Source: JBEIJQ01 sp040380145 (GTDB lineage: Bacteria > Bacteroidota > Bacteroidia > Chitinophagales > Saprospiraceae). From it: a stretch of 23,467 nucleotides of DNA. Each line of letters opens with the position of its first letter. Within the stretch, counting starts at the first letter, position 1. The translations under genes were made by a program, and so were the position numbers. The notes beneath the pieces were generated by a model, which did not search any database, was not told the DNA's origin, and saw only the letters and a program-made list of their open reading frames with translations. Positions 1 through 8,014 of the stretch are shown one piece after another. The stretch lies in assembly GCA_040380145.1 (NCBI GenBank), contig JBEIJQ010000027.1, positions 1-23,467 on the forward strand, in the 5' to 3' direction.

Positions 1-249
1 TATTTTTTATTTTTTAAAAATAATTATTTTTTTCACTAAATTTTTAAAAAACAAAAACAAAAAAAGGCTAAATTAAAATAGCGCCGCGGGCAAAAAACCT
101 TTGGCGCCATTTGCGGCCGAGATCCACGGAACAGCCCCTCTGAAAGTTCGCGCGTCGGCTTCCGCGGCATTTCGTGCCATGCCAGACGAAAATCGGAAAG
201 ATGACACTTGGACGACAACGCAAACAGTGAAAAATTCGTCGTCCGCACT
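1..249. other. AT-rich non-coding leader
   Basis: The first 80 bases are almost entirely A and T, followed by about 170 bases of mixed composition leading to the first promoter. Short frames exist on both strands (a 70-codon one on the minus strand at 36-248, a 90-codon one on the plus strand from 101), but none has a recognisable motif and all overlap each other, so I call no gene. A weak inverted pair GCGCC (81-85) / GGCGC (103-107) is present; on the minus strand it is followed by TATTTTAATTT and could be a weak terminator for a gene that is not there, so I do not call it. Confidence 0.5.
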
Positions 250-257
250 TAAATTTG
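250..257 (+). promoter_or_regulatory. Bacteroidota -7 promoter element for the secreted protein gene
   Basis: TAAATTTG matches the Bacteroidota consensus TAnnTTTG and lies 33 nt before the ATG at 291, giving a predicted leader of about 27 nt. No convincing TTG box is visible at the expected -33 distance. The same octamer precedes the lipoprotein gene at 19286-19293. Its position argues against the in-frame TTG at 255 being the start codon, because that codon lies inside the promoter element. Confidence 0.55.
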
Positions 258-290
258 TCGCTTCAATTCCCAAATCACTTCCGTCGTTTC

Positions 291-3200
291 ATGAAAAAAT
301 TCCTGACCATTCTGCCTTTCATCGTCGCCTGCACTTTGGCATCCGTCGTTTTTTTCCAAGGCAGCGGCTTTAAGATCAAAGTCAAGATCCCCAAAGAGCA
401 ACGCATCCAAGAGGCTGTCGAGCAGAGGAGGCGCCTGACCAAAGACCCGGTGACCGGCGAAGTGCCCACCGAACGCATGCAGGCCGCTTTTGAACTGGTG
501 CGCCGCAAGGTGGCCGAGTTCCAGTACAGGGGCGGAGCCAGCATCGCAGGGGCCCGTTGGAAAGAACGCGGTCCGTACGATGTCGGAGGCCGTACAAGGG
601 CCTTGCTCATCGACAAGCGCGATCCGACGCGCCGAGCCGCGTTCTCCGGAGGCGTTTCAGGTGGCATCTGGCGCACCGAGGACATCACGAGCCCTTCCGC
701 CGAGTGGCGCATCATCAACGACTTCCATGCGAACAACACGGTGACGGACATCGTTCAGAATCCCAACAATACCGACCTATTGTTTTATTGTACCGGCGAA
801 TTGGCCGGCGGCGTGACCCGCGGCGGCGGCATCTTCCGTTCCACCGATGGCGGCAACACTTGGACACAGCTGCCCGCCACCGTGAATTCCAATTTCTGGT
901 ACACCCAGCGCATGGCGATCAACCCGGCGACAAACGCCGTGTTCGCGGCCACCGACAACGGTGTTTACCGCAGCCTCGACAACGGCGACACTTGGTCGCG
1001 GGTGTTGGGCAGCGGGGTCAGCAATGCCAACGAACCGACTTTTTACGACTTGGAAGTGACCCCATCCAATGACATCTACGCAGCCTCTTCGAGCGAAATT
1101 TATCGTTCCTCCTCCAACGGTGACCAGAACACATGGGCCAATCTGACCTCCGGCAACGGTTTTCCCAACGGGATTTCCCGCGTGGAAATGGATGTCTGTG
1201 AAAGTGCTCCCAATGTGCTTTACGCCGTGACGGCGAATGGCGGTGACGGCGAGGGGATTTACCGCAGCGAAAACTCCGGCCAATCTTGGATTCGCAAAGA
1301 TCCGCCCCAGGCCATCGGAATGGGCAACTTCACCCGCGGCCAGGCCGGTTATGACCTCGACATAGCTGTTTCCTCCGTTGATCCCAACCGTGTTTTCGTG
1401 GGCGGGATCGACCTCCACGGTTCCGACAATGGAGGCTCTACCTGGACTCAGATCACGCAGTGGGCATCCATCGGCTTGCAGTACATGCACGCCGACCAGC
1501 ACCGCATCATACTCGACGAGTCCAACCCCGATGTGATGTACTTCACCAACGACGGTGGTATTTTTCGCACCAACAACGCCCGAGCCGCGCTCTCCTTTAT
1601 CCGCGTCAACGCCCGCAATGCGCGCTACAATACCACGCAGTTCTACGCCTGCGACATCCACCCCGACGCTTTCAAAGACTACTTCCTCGCCGGCGCACAA
1701 GACAACGGTTCGCAGCAGTTCGACAACTACGGCATCGATGTGACCCGCGAAGTGCTCGGTGGCGACGGATTCTACTGCTTCATCGACCAAGAGGACCCTT
1801 CCGTCCAATTCGTTTCACTGTACTACGGCAGCTTCGCCATGTCCACCGACGGCGGCCTTTCCTTCGGCGCCGGTTTCAGCTCCAACGGCGGTTTCCTTTG
1901 TCCAGCGGCTTATGACAGCGACAACAAGATCGCCTACGCGCAATCCTTTACGGCTCCTTTTTACCGTTATTATGTCAACAATATCCCCGCCAGCGGCGAA
2001 GTGACCGTTACGGGCGCCAATATGGGATATGTCACCCACATGTCGGTGGATCCCAACGATTCCCGTCGCCTTTACATCGGCATGGAAAGTGGCAGATTGG
2101 TCCGAATCGACGACGCCACCACCGGCAATTCGGTGGTCGGAACCCAGTTGCAACTGCCCAACGCCGGGACCATATCCTGCGTTTCGGTCGAAAACGGCAA
2201 CCCCGACCACCTGCTGGTCACCATGTTCAATTGGGGCCTCACCAACAATATCTGGGAAAGTTTCGACGGCGGTCAGACTTGGCGCGGCTGCGAAGGGGTC
2301 GGCATCCCCAACAATTTTCCCGATGTGCCGGTCAACTGGTGTCTTTTCAATCCCAACTACCCCGATCAGGCCATTGTCGCCACCGATATCGGCGTGTGGT
2401 CCACCGACAACCTGGATGGAAACAACACCGTTTGGGACGCACCGAATTTCCTCAACGGTTCTCCCCTGGTGCCGACCAACATGCTGCGTTACCGCACCAG
2501 CGACAAAGTCGTGCTGGCGGGCACATATGGTCGGGGGCTTTTCACCTCGGATGTGTTCTCCGATCCCACGCCCTACCCCATCTTCGACCGCTGCCACTAC
2601 ACCAACAGTCCGATGGCCTTCAACGGCGAGCGCTCTCTCAAGGCCAATTCGCACGAGTGGAGCTTCGGCGATGGGGCCACTTCCAATCAGGAAAACGCTT
2701 CGCACTCTTATTCCAGCATCGGGGCCTACAATGTCAACCTAAGCATCAACAACGACCCCAACCTGTCGGCCGGCGGAACGGTCAAGATCCTCCCTGATCG
2801 CGCCACGCCCTACAAAATCGGCACACCCGGCTACGGAGGCAATTTCGAGGGCCAGCTGCAGGATTTCGGAGTGCAAAATGTGAGGGGAACGCCTCTGCAG
2901 TACGGCCGTTCCACCATCCCGTTCAAAGACGGCACCCACAGCGGCGATTATGCTTGGGTGCTCGGCGCCACTTCGCAAACCTACGAGAAGTACACAGAGA
3001 ATCGCCTGTACACCCCCAACTACGACTTCAGCACACCGGGCATCTACGAAATCAGTTTTTGGGCCAAATACCAGCTCCAGCCGGGTCGCGACGGTTTCCG
3101 CGTGGAGTATTCGCTCGACCGAGGTCAGACTTGGGCCGGACTGGGCTCCGAACAGGACGAAAACTGGTACAACTTCCGTGCCACCGACCCGACCGCGTGG

Positions 3201-3947
3201 CCAGTGGGCACTTCCTACATCACGGGGACCGTGTTCGATTGGACCCAGTATCGCCGGAATGTGAGCGAATTCAGCGGTCAGCCCAATGTGGCCTTCCGGA
3301 TCGTGTTCAAGTCCGAGGGCACGGGCGCTTATGCCGGCCTTGTGCTCGACGATTGGGAAGTGGAGCAGTTCACCGAGATCCTCGAAACCCGTATCACCAG
3401 CTTCACGGGCGAGTTCAGGGCCAACTACCAAGTACGGGTCAACTGGGCCACCTATCCGGAGTATCGCTGCGACAAGTTCGAAATCTGGCGTTCGGAGAAC
3501 GGACGCGACTGGGAACTGAAAGGAACCCAAAATGCCCCCTCGCCGGGCAGCAGCTTGCAACTGCACGAGTACGAGCACACCGACATCCAGTCGGCCAACG
3601 ACCTGTATTATTACCGCATCAAGGTTATTGGCTTCGATACCACGACGAATTTCTGGTCCGACATCCTGACCTTGCGTCGGGGCTTGGACGGTGAAAAAGT
3701 CTATAAAGTGGCCCCCAATCCTTTCGACGATTATGTGGACATCATGTTCAATTTCCCGCTGGACGACCGAAAAATAACCATCGAACTGTACGATGTACAG
3801 GGCCATCTGTTGTCAGACCAGATCGTAGAAGCCGAACTGACTACCTATCTGCGCTTCAATATCAAGCGCGATCTGCCGCGCGGGGTGTACATCCTGCGAG
3901 TACAGATCCAAGGCGGGGAAACATACACGACCAAGTTGTGGCATTGA
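291..3947 (+). CDS. T9SS-secreted beta-propeller (BNR/VPS10-like) and PKD domain protein
   Basis: Large exported protein of 1218 residues; function unknown, probably cell-surface or extracellular. The ATG at 291 starts a signal peptide (MKKFLTILPFIVACTLASVV). A charged helical stretch follows, then a WKERGP..VGGRTRA segment. Aspartate-box repeats of sialidase/VPS10-like propellers come next: STDGGNTW (near residue 183), SLDNGDTW (228), DNGGSTW (378) and SFDGGQTW (657). A PKD-like domain is centred on WSFGDG (about 789). After it come a jelly-roll-like region with another SLDRGQTW (about 940) and a fibronectin-like segment. The last 80 residues form a type A T9SS sorting domain: PNPF near residue 1141, ending GVYILRV...KLWH. 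By family knowledge the tail directs outer-membrane export and is cleaved. The propeller resembles glycosidase or photosystem-assembly (Ycf48-like) repeats, but I see no catalytic residues and infer binding or adhesion. Its last 10 nt overlap mqnD. Confidence 0.9.
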   Translation: MKKFLTILPFIVACTLASVVFFQGSGFKIKVKIPKEQRIQEAVEQRRRLTKDPVTGEVPTERMQAAFELVRRKVAEFQYRGGASIAGARWKERGPYDVGGRTRALLIDKRDPTRRAAFSGGVSGGIWRTEDITSPSAEWRIINDFHANNTVTDIVQNPNNTDLLFYCTGELAGGVTRGGGIFRSTDGGNTWTQLPATVNSNFWYTQRMAINPATNAVFAATDNGVYRSLDNGDTWSRVLGSGVSNANEPTFYDLEVTPSNDIYAASSSEIYRSSSNGDQNTWANLTSGNGFPNGISRVEMDVCESAPNVLYAVTANGGDGEGIYRSENSGQSWIRKDPPQAIGMGNFTRGQAGYDLDIAVSSVDPNRVFVGGIDLHGSDNGGSTWTQITQWASIGLQYMHADQHRIILDESNPDVMYFTNDGGIFRTNNARAALSFIRVNARNARYNTTQFYACDIHPDAFKDYFLAGAQDNGSQQFDNYGIDVTREVLGGDGFYCFIDQEDPSVQFVSLYYGSFAMSTDGGLSFGAGFSSNGGFLCPAAYDSDNKIAYAQSFTAPFYRYYVNNIPASGEVTVTGANMGYVTHMSVDPNDSRRLYIGMESGRLVRIDDATTGNSVVGTQLQLPNAGTISCVSVENGNPDHLLVTMFNWGLTNNIWESFDGGQTWRGCEGVGIPNNFPDVPVNWCLFNPNYPDQAIVATDIGVWSTDNLDGNNTVWDAPNFLNGSPLVPTNMLRYRTSDKVVLAGTYGRGLFTSDVFSDPTPYPIFDRCHYTNSPMAFNGERSLKANSHEWSFGDGATSNQENASHSYSSIGAYNVNLSINNDPNLSAGGTVKILPDRATPYKIGTPGYGGNFEGQLQDFGVQNVRGTPLQYGRSTIPFKDGTHSGDYAWVLGATSQTYEKYTENRLYTPNYDFSTPGIYEISFWAKYQLQPGRDGFRVEYSLDRGQTWAGLGSEQDENWYNFRATDPTAWPVGTSYITGTVFDWTQYRRNVSEFSGQPNVAFRIVFKSEGTGAYAGLVLDDWEVEQFTEILETRITSFTGEFRANYQVRVNWATYPEYRCDKFEIWRSENGRDWELKGTQNAPSPGSSLQLHEYEHTDIQSANDLYYYRIKVIGFDTTTNFWSDILTLRRGLDGEKVYKVAPNPFDDYVDIMFNFPLDDRKITIELYDVQGHLLSDQIVEAELTTYLRFNIKRDLPRGVYILRVQIQGGETYTTKLWH

Positions 3948-4768
3948 AGCTTGCTTTTTCGCCCTGTCCCAACGATACCTTCCTGTTCGATGCGCTTGTC
4001 CACGGGCGCATTGGGCAGGAAGGTCTGCTTTTCGAGCCTTTGCTCGAAGATGTGGAAACGCTCAATCGTTGGGCTTTCGAAGGCCGGTGCGATGTGACCA
4101 AATTGAGCTATCACGCCGCGGCCCACTTGACGGATTCCTATCAGTTGCTGCGCAGCGGTTCCGCCCTCGGCCGGGGCTGCGGTCCTTTGCTGATCGCCCG
4201 TTCGCCGTTGGATCTGTCAAAAGCCCGTGAATGGAAAATCGGGATTCCGGGACGCCACACCACGGCCGCTTTTTTGCTGCGCCTGGCGTTTCCCAGGGCG
4301 CAAGATCTGCGCGAAATGGTTTTCCACGAGATTGAACAGGCCGTTTTGTCCGGCGCGGTGGACGCGGGCGTGATCATCCATGAAAACCGCTTCACCTACG
4401 ATCAAAAGGGCTTGACAAAATTGCTCGATCTGGGCGCTTGGTGGGAAGAAACCACCGGTTGGGCCATCCCCCTCGGCGGAATCGCCGTGCGGCGCAGCCT
4501 GCCCGAAGAAACCAAATCGGCCATCGCAAGTTATGTACGCAACAGCGTAGCGCACGCATTTGCTCACCCCGAAGATTCCCGAGCCTATGTGTGTGCCCAT
4601 GCCCAAGAAATGGACGAAACGGTGATGCAACAGCACATCGAACTGTATGTAAACGAATTTTCGCTCGACCTCGGCGAAACGGGCGAAGCGGCTGTACGAG
4701 GGCTTTTTTCGCGGGCGCAAGCCGCGGGGCTGGTCGGGGAGATCTGCGAGCCCGTGTTCTTGGACTGA
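3938..4768 (+). CDS. mqnD: 1,4-dihydroxy-6-naphthoate synthase (futalosine menaquinone pathway)
   Basis: MqnD converts cyclic dehypoxanthinyl futalosine to 1,4-dihydroxy-6-naphthoate, the late ring-forming step of the futalosine route to menaquinone. The 276-residue product opens with the family hallmark FSPCPNDTF, and VIIHENRFTY carries the conserved histidine (about residue 148) that corresponds to the catalytic base in characterised MqnD. The fold is a periplasmic-binding-protein-like cytoplasmic enzyme, and the length is normal. Two starts are possible: GTG at 3938 (MALKLAF), overlapping the upstream gene by 10 nt, or TTG at 3944 (MKLAF), which shares bases with the upstream TGA. No Shine-Dalgarno decides between them. 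No mqnA, B, C or E gene lies nearby. The overlap suggests translational coupling to an unrelated secreted protein. Confidence 0.93.
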   Translation: MALKLAFSPCPNDTFLFDALVHGRIGQEGLLFEPLLEDVETLNRWAFEGRCDVTKLSYHAAAHLTDSYQLLRSGSALGRGCGPLLIARSPLDLSKAREWKIGIPGRHTTAAFLLRLAFPRAQDLREMVFHEIEQAVLSGAVDAGVIIHENRFTYDQKGLTKLLDLGAWWEETTGWAIPLGGIAVRRSLPEETKSAIASYVRNSVAHAFAHPEDSRAYVCAHAQEMDETVMQQHIELYVNEFSLDLGETGEAAVRGLFSRAQAAGLVGEICEPVFLD

Positions 4769-4821
4769 CGTAAGTGGCCCGATTTGAAAGCCCCGTTGGT
4801 CAGAGTGTTGATAGCAGCACC

Positions 4822-4842
4822 AAACCCAAAATTGTCATTGGA
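4822..4842 (+). repeat. Copy A of an intergenic repeat (core CCCAAAATTGTCATTGG)
   Basis: A 21-bp sequence here is identical to the reverse complement of 22767-22787. The similarity seems to extend upstream: both copies are preceded by GATTTG(A/T)AAG and TTGGTC(A/G)G, with different spacing. It sits in the 110-bp gap between the convergent ends of mqnD and cmk. No protein or RNA gene explains it. Confidence 0.7.
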
Positions 4843-4878
4843 CTTTTTTGATCTCAAGAGTTCAAGAAAAACAACGCA

Positions 4879-5574
4879 TCAAGCTCCTGCCCGCTTGGCC
4901 CGCAGTTTTTCCTCGACCCATCCCATCGCTTTTTGGAACTGCTCCTCTGGGGTTAGGTGCGTGTTGTCCAGTACGATAGCATCGTCTGCTTTTCGCAGCG
5001 GGGAGTCCTCGCGGGTGGAATCGATGCGGTCCCTTTCCAGCAGGTTGGCTTCGACGTCTGTCAGATCCACGTCGTCGTAGCCTTTGGAAAGTAGTTCGGA
5101 AAGCCTGCGTTGTGCTCGTACGGAGGTAGAGGCCGTCATGAACAGTTTGAGCTCCGCATCGGGGAAGACCACCGTGCCGATGTCCCGGCCATCCATCACC
5201 ACTCCGCGTTGTTTGCCGAGCGCCTGCTGCTGGGCCACCAAGGCCCGACGGACGGCGGGCAGGGTGCTGACCGGACTGACCCATTGCGAAACGCGCATCT
5301 CGCGAATCTGCTGTTCCACGTTTCGCCCGTTCAAAAAAGTGACTTGGCTGCCTTCCTCCAGTTGAAGGGAGATGCGGATATTGGACAGTGCGTCTGCAAC
5401 GGCTTGCGCATCCTCAATGGACACCTCATTTTCCAAGAAATACAAAGTGACGGCCCGGTACATGGCGCCGCTGTCCACATACACGTACCCCAGCGCTTTG
5501 GCCAACGCTTTGGCCAACGTACTTTTTCCGCAGGAGGAGAAGCCGTCGATGGCGATGATGATTTTGTTTTCCAC
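4879..5574 (-). CDS. cmk: Cytidylate kinase (CMP/dCMP kinase)
   Basis: Cmk phosphorylates CMP and dCMP with ATP in the cytoplasm, feeding CTP and dCTP pools. The 231-residue protein has the N-terminal P-loop DGFSSCGKST, then YVDSGAMYRAV of the nucleotide-binding region, and the family signature MDGRDIGTVVFPDAELK followed by the arginine-rich lid segment. Length is normal. The start is a GTG at 5574; there is no in-frame ATG upstream and the GTG immediately precedes ENKIIIAIDG, the usual N-terminus. It lies 64 nt downstream of the unknown helical-protein gene on the same strand but has its own promoter match at 5609-5616. Confidence 0.96.
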   Translation of the reverse strand: MENKIIIAIDGFSSCGKSTLAKALAKALGYVYVDSGAMYRAVTLYFLENEVSIEDAQAVADALSNIRISLQLEEGSQVTFLNGRNVEQQIREMRVSQWVSPVSTLPAVRRALVAQQQALGKQRGVVMDGRDIGTVVFPDAELKLFMTASTSVRAQRRLSELLSKGYDDVDLTDVEANLLERDRIDSTREDSPLRKADDAIVLDNTHLTPEEQFQKAMGWVEEKLRAKRAGA

Positions 5575-5608
5575 GAACGTTGGATATGCAAGGGCTCCTA
5601 ATTGGGCG

Positions 5609-5642
5609 CAAAGGTAACAAAAAGGCGCTTTTTTGTTCTCAA
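5609..5642 (-). promoter_or_regulatory. Bacteroidota-type promoter for cmk
   Basis: On the minus strand TACCTTTG (5616-5609) matches TAnnTTTG exactly, with TTG at 5642-5640 and 23 nt between them, at the long end of the expected spacing. The predicted leader is about 30 nt. The spacer contains a perfect inverted repeat, AACAAAAA (5616-5623) with TTTTTGTT (5630-5637), which could also act as a weak terminator for the upstream gene. Confidence 0.55.
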
Positions 5643-7144
5643 CGATCGGCTTTGGTCAACAAGAGGGCCCAAAGTTTCTCGTAAGGCAGGATTTCTGTAC
5701 AATCCTCCGAATCGCAATGCCGATAGGTCATGGCCAGCAGTGCCCGGTGGTACTTGTCCACCAGACGTCCGTTGTCGGGCCGGATGCCTTTTTGCGCGAC
5801 TGTTCGGAGCATTTTCCAAAACAGACGGCTTCTTTCCGAAAGTCGGTGCCGGGTCTTGGCGAGGTGTTCGTCGAGACGGGCGGCACAGGTGGCGGCGAGG
5901 GGATTTTTTTTCTTCAGCAACAGCAGGCAGATCCGGGCGACCGCAAGGGGAAAAAACCAATCGGAATCTTCGATCCCGTCCCGCTTTCGATCGCCCAGCC
6001 ATGCGTTCCAACGGGAGGCCAGCCTCTTGGATCCGTGAAAATGGGCCTTTTCCGCTCTGTCCGTTTCAAAAACGAGGTGCAGGTACAGCCCATAAACCTG
6101 CCAACGTTTGGCCTCGGCCGCAGAGCCGTCTTTGACAGGCTCCCCAGAAAGCACCTCTTGCTGAACGGCGAGGGCGTTCAGGTATTTCCCTGTGTGCATG
6201 GACAACAAAAAAAACAGTTCCGTGATCCGGTACCATGCGGGAGTGCCGAGGGCGTACATGGACAGGCGGGCCTCGGCAGCAGATTTTCCGTTGGTATAAT
6301 CACGCAGATACAAATGGCAGCGCAGGGTCAGCAGATCGAACGAAAAACTCTTGTGCGGACATGTGTACATTTTATTTTCGGCCAAAAAAACGAAGGCCCT
6401 GTCGCTGATCTCGATGGCCGTGGCATAATCCTGCAGCCATTCGCAGCGCAGGGCATCGGCCAACAGGGTCAGCTGCATGATGGAGGGCGAATCGAATCGC
6501 TCCGATAAAACGATCAGCTGCTCACAGCATTTCTGGATCCTTTCCACCGCACCTTCCGCAAACGGGTCTGTGGATGCCGTGGCCAGGAGCACGATTTCGA
6601 ATTCGCTCCGGGCCTCGATCTCTGCTTGGTATATCGGCCAATGTGATTGCAAGGACTGGTCGAATCGCTCATACTCTCGGACTCGGGCGAGTTGCGAAAA
6701 GTGCTCGCGGATCAATACCGCGCTTTGAACGACCAGATCGGTAAATTTGTGCTGGACCGCCACTGCCCAAACCCGTTCGGCCAATTGGGAGGCTGATTCT
6801 TTCGCGCCGTGGGACCAAAGCATTCTGGCCATGGCCCATTCCCTATCGGCACTAAGGCGGGAGCGTTGTTCGGGCATCAGATCGGAGTCCTCGCCGTCGG
6901 GCCCCGGCAGCAGGTCGAGCAAGCGCCGACGGATGCGCGATTTCAACTGGCGGTAACGCACATCGGTCGGGGTGCTGTCGTAGAGCATGCGGGCCGCCTG
7001 TGCATCGGTTTCGATCTCGCCGTTGAGGAGGGCCTTCATGAAAGCATTGGATTTGGCTTTCGAGGGGCCCATTTGACCGGAAAGATCCAATTTGCGCTTG
7101 TGGAGCCGAAAAACGACCCTCGCGATCTCGATCAGCTCTTTCAT
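5639..7144 (-). CDS. Helical-repeat protein of unknown function
   Basis: A 501-residue protein, apparently cytoplasmic: no signal peptide or membrane segment. It is rich in Leu, Ala and Arg and predicted by eye to be almost all alpha-helical, in TPR-like pairs (for example the REWAMARML and YRITELFFLLSMHTGKY regions). The N-terminal part reads SKAKSNAFMKALLNGEIETD, followed by short basic helices (LKSRIRRRLLDLL). From memory this layout resembles a family of roughly 500-residue proteins found in Saprospiria and related Bacteroidota, whose role is not known to me; I could not verify this. The ATG at 7144 is the only sensible start and has a promoter match 48 nt upstream. It is followed by cmk, which does not suggest a function. 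Confidence 0.8.
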   Translation of the reverse strand: MKELIEIARVVFRLHKRKLDLSGQMGPSKAKSNAFMKALLNGEIETDAQAARMLYDSTPTDVRYRQLKSRIRRRLLDLLPGPDGEDSDLMPEQRSRLSADREWAMARMLWSHGAKESASQLAERVWAVAVQHKFTDLVVQSAVLIREHFSQLARVREYERFDQSLQSHWPIYQAEIEARSEFEIVLLATASTDPFAEGAVERIQKCCEQLIVLSERFDSPSIMQLTLLADALRCEWLQDYATAIEISDRAFVFLAENKMYTCPHKSFSFDLLTLRCHLYLRDYTNGKSAAEARLSMYALGTPAWYRITELFFLLSMHTGKYLNALAVQQEVLSGEPVKDGSAAEAKRWQVYGLYLHLVFETDRAEKAHFHGSKRLASRWNAWLGDRKRDGIEDSDWFFPLAVARICLLLLKKKNPLAATCAARLDEHLAKTRHRLSERSRLFWKMLRTVAQKGIRPDNGRLVDKYHRALLAMTYRHCDSEDCTEILPYEKLWALLLTKADR

Positions 7145-7191
7145 CTCCGGGCGTTTGGATGGGTGTCGGGCAATTTTTACTTTGTCATGGG

Positions 7192-7199
7192 CAAAGGTA
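7192..7199 (-). promoter_or_regulatory. -7 promoter element for the helical-repeat gene
   Basis: TACCTTTG on the minus strand matches TAnnTTTG and is the same octamer as at the cmk promoter. It lies 47 nt before the ATG at 7144. No clear -33 TTG is seen. It is in the 143-bp gap shared with the divergent NUDIX gene. Confidence 0.5.
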
Positions 7200-7254
7200 C
7201 CAAAAGCCCGCCGAAGCCCGTTGCCCGCTCCCTCGATCTTTCGAACAGGCTGCG

Positions 7255-7262
7255 TATATTTG
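7255..7262 (+). promoter_or_regulatory. -7 promoter element for the NUDIX gene
   Basis: TATATTTG matches TAnnTTTG and lies 25 nt before the ATG at 7288, predicting a leader of about 20 nt. A -33 element is not obvious. Confidence 0.5.
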
Positions 7263-7287
7263 TCCGAATACCCAAACGATTTCCCCG

Positions 7288-7818
7288 ATGAAATTTTGCA
7301 GCGATTGCGGCTCGGCCCATCTGGCCTTCCATGTTCCGCAGGGCGACCACCGGCCCCGTCACCAGTGCTTGGACTGCGGGAACATTTTCTACAAAAATCC
7401 GCTCGTGGTGGTGGGTTGCCTGCCGGTGTTCGGCGATCAGATCCTGTTGTGCCGCCGTGGCATCACCCCTCAAAAGGGTTTTTGGAACGTTCCGGGCGGA
7501 TTCATGGAAAACAACGAGAGCGTGGAGGAAGGTGCTGCCAGGGAGGTGTGGGAAGAAGCCCATGTGCAGGTGCACAGACTGCAGCCGCTGAGCATGTTCA
7601 CGTGGCGGACCTTCAACCAAGTACATTTGTTTTTTTTGGCTGAAATGGTCGCGCCCACCTTTCAGTTGACCCCCGAAAGTGAGGAGATCCGCTTTTTTTC
7701 CCGCGACGAAATCCCCTGGTCAGAGCTGGCGTTCCCGACAAACCATTTTACCCTGAAAGCCTATTTGGACAATTTACGGACAGGCGAAATGCGTCTGCAC
7801 GTGGGCGAATTGTCGTAG
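7288..7818 (+). CDS. Zinc-ribbon NUDIX hydrolase (NAD/FAD/ADP-ribose diphosphatase type)
   Basis: A 176-residue hydrolase expected to cleave a nucleoside diphosphate linked to another group, using divalent metal. Residues 1-35 form a four-cysteine zinc ribbon (C4, C7, C27, C30), followed by KNPLVVVGCLPVF and the NUDIX core. The Nudix box spans G71 to V93: G-x5-E, then REVWEEAHV, in which the usual glycine near the end is His92. The catalytic glutamates (E86, E89, E90) are present. The ribbon-plus-NUDIX layout resembles plant FAD pyrophosphatase NUDX23 and bacterial relatives more than long NudC; substrate is not decided by sequence. I use the ATG at 7288 because it begins the first ribbon strand; the frame is open further upstream, but that part lies in the divergent promoter region. 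It stands alone and converges on era. Confidence 0.9.
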   Translation: MKFCSDCGSAHLAFHVPQGDHRPRHQCLDCGNIFYKNPLVVVGCLPVFGDQILLCRRGITPQKGFWNVPGGFMENNESVEEGAAREVWEEAHVQVHRLQPLSMFTWRTFNQVHLFFLAEMVAPTFQLTPESEEIRFFSRDEIPWSELAFPTNHFTLKAYLDNLRTGEMRLHVGELS

Positions 7819-7933
7819 GCCGTTGGGCTTGCGCCCACCCATTCGGCGTTTGTGAAATCCGCATCGGAGCGGGGCTATTTCCCTGCTGAGGTTTCAGTTC
7901 GACGGGTGGTCCGAAATCTGTGGCAGAAAGTAA

Positions 7934-7964
7934 AAACTCTACCGAAATAATTTCGGTAGAGTTT
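7934..7964. terminator. Bidirectional hairpin between NUDIX gene and era
   Basis: A perfect 14-bp stem, AAACTCTACCGAAA (7934-7947) with TTTCGGTAGAGTTT (7951-7964) and a 3-nt loop, lies in the gap where the two genes converge. The arms carry A on the left and T on the right, as in two-way terminators, though no long T run follows on either strand. The remaining gap (7819-8014) otherwise holds only a short GGGC-TTGC-GCCC palindrome near 7824-7835. Confidence 0.65.
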
Positions 7965-8014
7965 GAATATCAAACAATAACAATTTATTTTCCTTAGAAA
8001 CAGAAAATCCCCTC

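Noticed and set aside
36..248. A 70-codon minus-strand frame in the AT-rich leader
   Set aside because: No motif, unusual composition, no promoter or start signal; likely chance.
255..290. TTG at 255 as the start of the secreted protein
   Set aside because: It lies inside the -7 promoter element and adds residues before an otherwise perfect signal peptide starting at ATG 291.
777..3806. Three long minus-strand frames (296-355 codons) opposite the secreted protein gene
   Set aside because: They mirror the codon pattern of the GC-rich plus-strand gene, have no recognisable motifs, and the plus-strand product has signal peptide, domains and sorting tail.
7880..7915. A possible tRNA T-arm (GTTTCAGTTCGAC)
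   Set aside because: No matching acceptor, D or anticodon stems could be found around it.
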